A program made the position numbers and the translations under genes. From positions 1,426,001-1,490,000 of the forward strand of contig NZ_CP053896.1 of assembly GCF_013255915.1 (NCBI RefSeq): DNA of 64,000 nucleotides, read 5' to 3'. Of the stretch, positions 62,542-64,000 are shown in pieces. Positions within the stretch are counted from its first letter, which is position 1, and every line of letters starts with the position of its first letter. Source of the DNA: Providencia rettgeri (GTDB lineage: Bacteria; Pseudomonadota; Gammaproteobacteria; Enterobacterales; Enterobacteriaceae). Under the pieces are notes generated by a model. It made no database searches, was not told the origin of the DNA, and saw only the letters and a list, made by a program, of their open reading frames with translations.

Positions 62542-63276
62542 GTGAAATTAAAATCTTTAGTTTTAGCTGCGATGGTAGCAGGTGCTGCGGTTCCTACCAT
62601 GTCATTGGCTGACCCGTTACCTAATGGTCCACACATTACGACTTCGGGTAATGCAATAGTGAAAGCGGCACCTGATATGGCGACGCTGAATATTCAGGTG
62701 GAAGTGACTGCTAAAGATGCGGCGGCTGCGAAAGCTGGGGTCGATAAGCGAGTAGCGGAGTATTTTGAGTTTCTTAAGAAAAACGGTATTGAAAAAGAAG
62801 ATATTAATGCAGCAAATGTGCGAACTCAGCCTAAATATGATTACAGTAGTGTGAAACAAAAATCAACCATCGAAGGCTACACGGCAACACGTTCTGTTGA
62901 AGTGAAAGTGAAGAAACTAGACCAACTTAATGTCTTGTTAGATGGTGCTTTAGCCGCAGGTCTCAATGAAATCAACTCAGTACAGTTTGGTGTGGCTAAT
63001 CCGCAACAGTATCGTGATGAAGCACGGTCTCAAGCGATTAAAAATGCGACAGAACAAGCTAATCTCTTAGCGAAAGGCTTTAATGTTCAGTTAGGCCCAG
63101 TGTATAGCATTAACTATAATGCGCCAGCTGCGGTGCCATATCCAATGGCAACAAGAAATTATGGTGGGGCGATGAAAGCCTCTGTTGCTCAAGACCTCAA
63201 GATTGATGAGACTTATGAACAACAGAGTATTGATTTTAATGACCAAGTTGATGTGGTATTTGAATTAAAACGCTAG
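62542..63276 (+). CDS. yggE: periplasmic SIMPL-domain (DUF541) protein YggE
   Basis: YggE is reported to lower oxidative stress in E. coli; its mechanism is unknown. The start is GTG 62542 with GGAGG at 62533-62537, giving 244 residues; a TTG at 62530 would include the ribosome binding site itself. An N-terminal signal peptide ([20 protein letters not shown], then SLA before the likely cleavage) precedes the SIMPL domain ([31 protein letters not shown]). The stop interlocks with that of argP. Confidence 0.94.
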   Translation: MKLKSLVLAAMVAGAAVPTMSLADPLPNGPHITTSGNAIVKAAPDMATLNIQVEVTAKDAAAAKAGVDKRVAEYFEFLKKNGIEKEDINAANVRTQPKYDYSSVKQKSTIEGYTATRSVEVKVKKLDQLNVLLDGALAAGLNEINSVQFGVANPQQYRDEARSQAIKNATEQANLLAKGFNVQLGPVYSINYNAPAAVPYPMATRNYGGAMKASVAQDLKIDETYEQQSIDFNDQVDVVFELKR

Positions 63277-64000
63277 TCTTTTGCGGGTTCATCTTCTTGT
63301 TTTAACATCTGGCGCCCAGTTTTTAATAGGGCGTCAGTCACTTTTTTCATTGTACGGCTTTCAGGTGCGAAGCGGTGCCAATAAAGCATGCGTCGCTGAC
63401 ATAGCCCTGGCGTTAAATCAACCAACTCACCATTCGCTAATTCACTTGCTATCTGCAAATGTGGGATCATACAGCAGGTAGAACCTTGTTTCGCTAACTG
63501 TACAAAGGCCTCTGAGGAGTTCACGATATGGCATGGAACACTGCCGGGCGACAACCCAAAGTTTTGTTGCACAAACGCTTGGTGCATATCGTCTAAATGG
63601 TCGAAAGCAACCGCAGGCGCTTTTAATAACGAAGAGCGAGTCACCCCATCGGGGAAATATTTCGCTGCAAAGCCAGGTGACGCGACAAAAATATAGTCTA
63701 GTGCGCCAAGTTTATCGACCAAGCAACCCGGTAAGGCTTGGGGTTGAATACTGATAGCGCCTACCACTTCACCACGTCTTAAACGTTCTTGAGTTCGAGT
63801 TTCATCTTCTACCTGAATATTTAGCCGAATAGGGCTGTTGCCTAATACAGGGTTTAGGGCTGGAAGAAACCAAGTTGCCAAGCTGTCGGCGTTGACGGCA
63901 AGTGAGAGCAATAAAGGGGTGGAGCCACTATTTTCATCACCTAACCATTGTTCTTCTAACAATTCGACTTGATGAAGCAATGCTAGCAGTTTTTGCCCTT
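63273..64000 (-). CDS. argP: LysR-family regulator ArgP (IciA), partial
   Basis: ArgP activates argO and other genes in response to arginine and lysine. Only the C-terminal 242 or so residues are inside the window; the frame is open to the edge ([20 protein letters not shown]) and lacks the helix-turn-helix. The effector-binding domain is clear: [60 protein letters not shown] and [20 protein letters not shown], all close to E. coli ArgP. Its TAG and the yggE TAG share the palindrome CTAG at 63273-63276. Confidence 0.97.
   Translation of the reverse strand, partial: GQKLLALLHQVELLEEQWLGDENSGSTPLLLSLAVNADSLATWFLPALNPVLGNSPIRLNIQVEDETRTQERLRRGEVVGAISIQPQALPGCLVDKLGALDYIFVASPGFAAKYFPDGVTRSSLLKAPAVAFDHLDDMHQAFVQQNFGLSPGSVPCHIVNSSEAFVQLAKQGSTCCMIPHLQIASELANGELVDLTPGLCQRRMLYWHRFAPESRTMKKVTDALLKTGRQMLKQEDEPAKD

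Overview
The window is a contiguous piece of a gammaproteobacterial chromosome. Gene content, gene order and protein sequences are those of Enterobacterales. The AT-rich third positions, the toxin island and several order changes relative to E. coli K-12 suggest Morganellaceae, with Providencia as my best guess. That guess comes from recognition, not from a database search. No rRNA, tRNA, integrase, transposase, prophage or CRISPR array is visible.

Layout. 1-3865: leucine operon on the minus strand (leuC cut by the left edge, leuB, leuA) with a leucine-rich leader peptide and attenuator. 4496-10242: leuO, an acyl-CoA ligase with a TTG start, and ilvIH. 10327-11337: cra. 12036-29806: the complete division and cell wall (dcw) cluster from mraZ to lpxC, with a three-repeat MraZ operator in front. 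29845-35923: a DciA-like DUF721 gene, secM-secA, mutT, yacG, zapD, coaE. 36062-39091: type IV pilus genes hofC, hofB and ppdD. 39358-40911: divergent ampD and nadC. 41651-48764: pdhR-aceE-aceF-lpd, with a perfect PdhR operator. 49055-55975: accessory island. 56113-63276: a VOC protein, acnB, a second VOC protein, yacL, mscS, argO, yggE. argP is cut by the right edge.

The unusual part is the island between lpd and acnB. It is a tandem array of modular toxin-immunity cassettes. Three cassettes share an almost identical promoter and leader, a 14-residue N-terminus containing GTITVW, and a linker ending in a DGLAETFDCSFGMSC motif. Their central domains and C-terminal toxin domains differ, and a small immunity-type gene follows each. 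A fourth toxin-immunity pair survives only as a headless remnant. Each later full cassette is preceded by a degraded copy of the 3' end of lpd and its terminator, so the array seems to have grown by recombination at the lpd 3' end. The N-terminus resembles the TonB box of colicins B, D and M, and cassette 1 ends in a domain whose motif pattern recalls colicin D or EndoU-type RNases. A family of TonB-dependent, colicin-like bacteriocins is my favoured reading; delivery by another secretion route is the main alternative.

The rest is core metabolism and growth: branched-chain amino acid synthesis with its regulators (LeuO, leader attenuation), peptidoglycan precursor synthesis and septation (MurC-G, MraY, FtsLIWQAZ, ZapD), lipid A commitment (LpxC), protein export (SecA controlled by SecM arrest), and pyruvate oxidation into the TCA cycle (PDH complex, AcnB).
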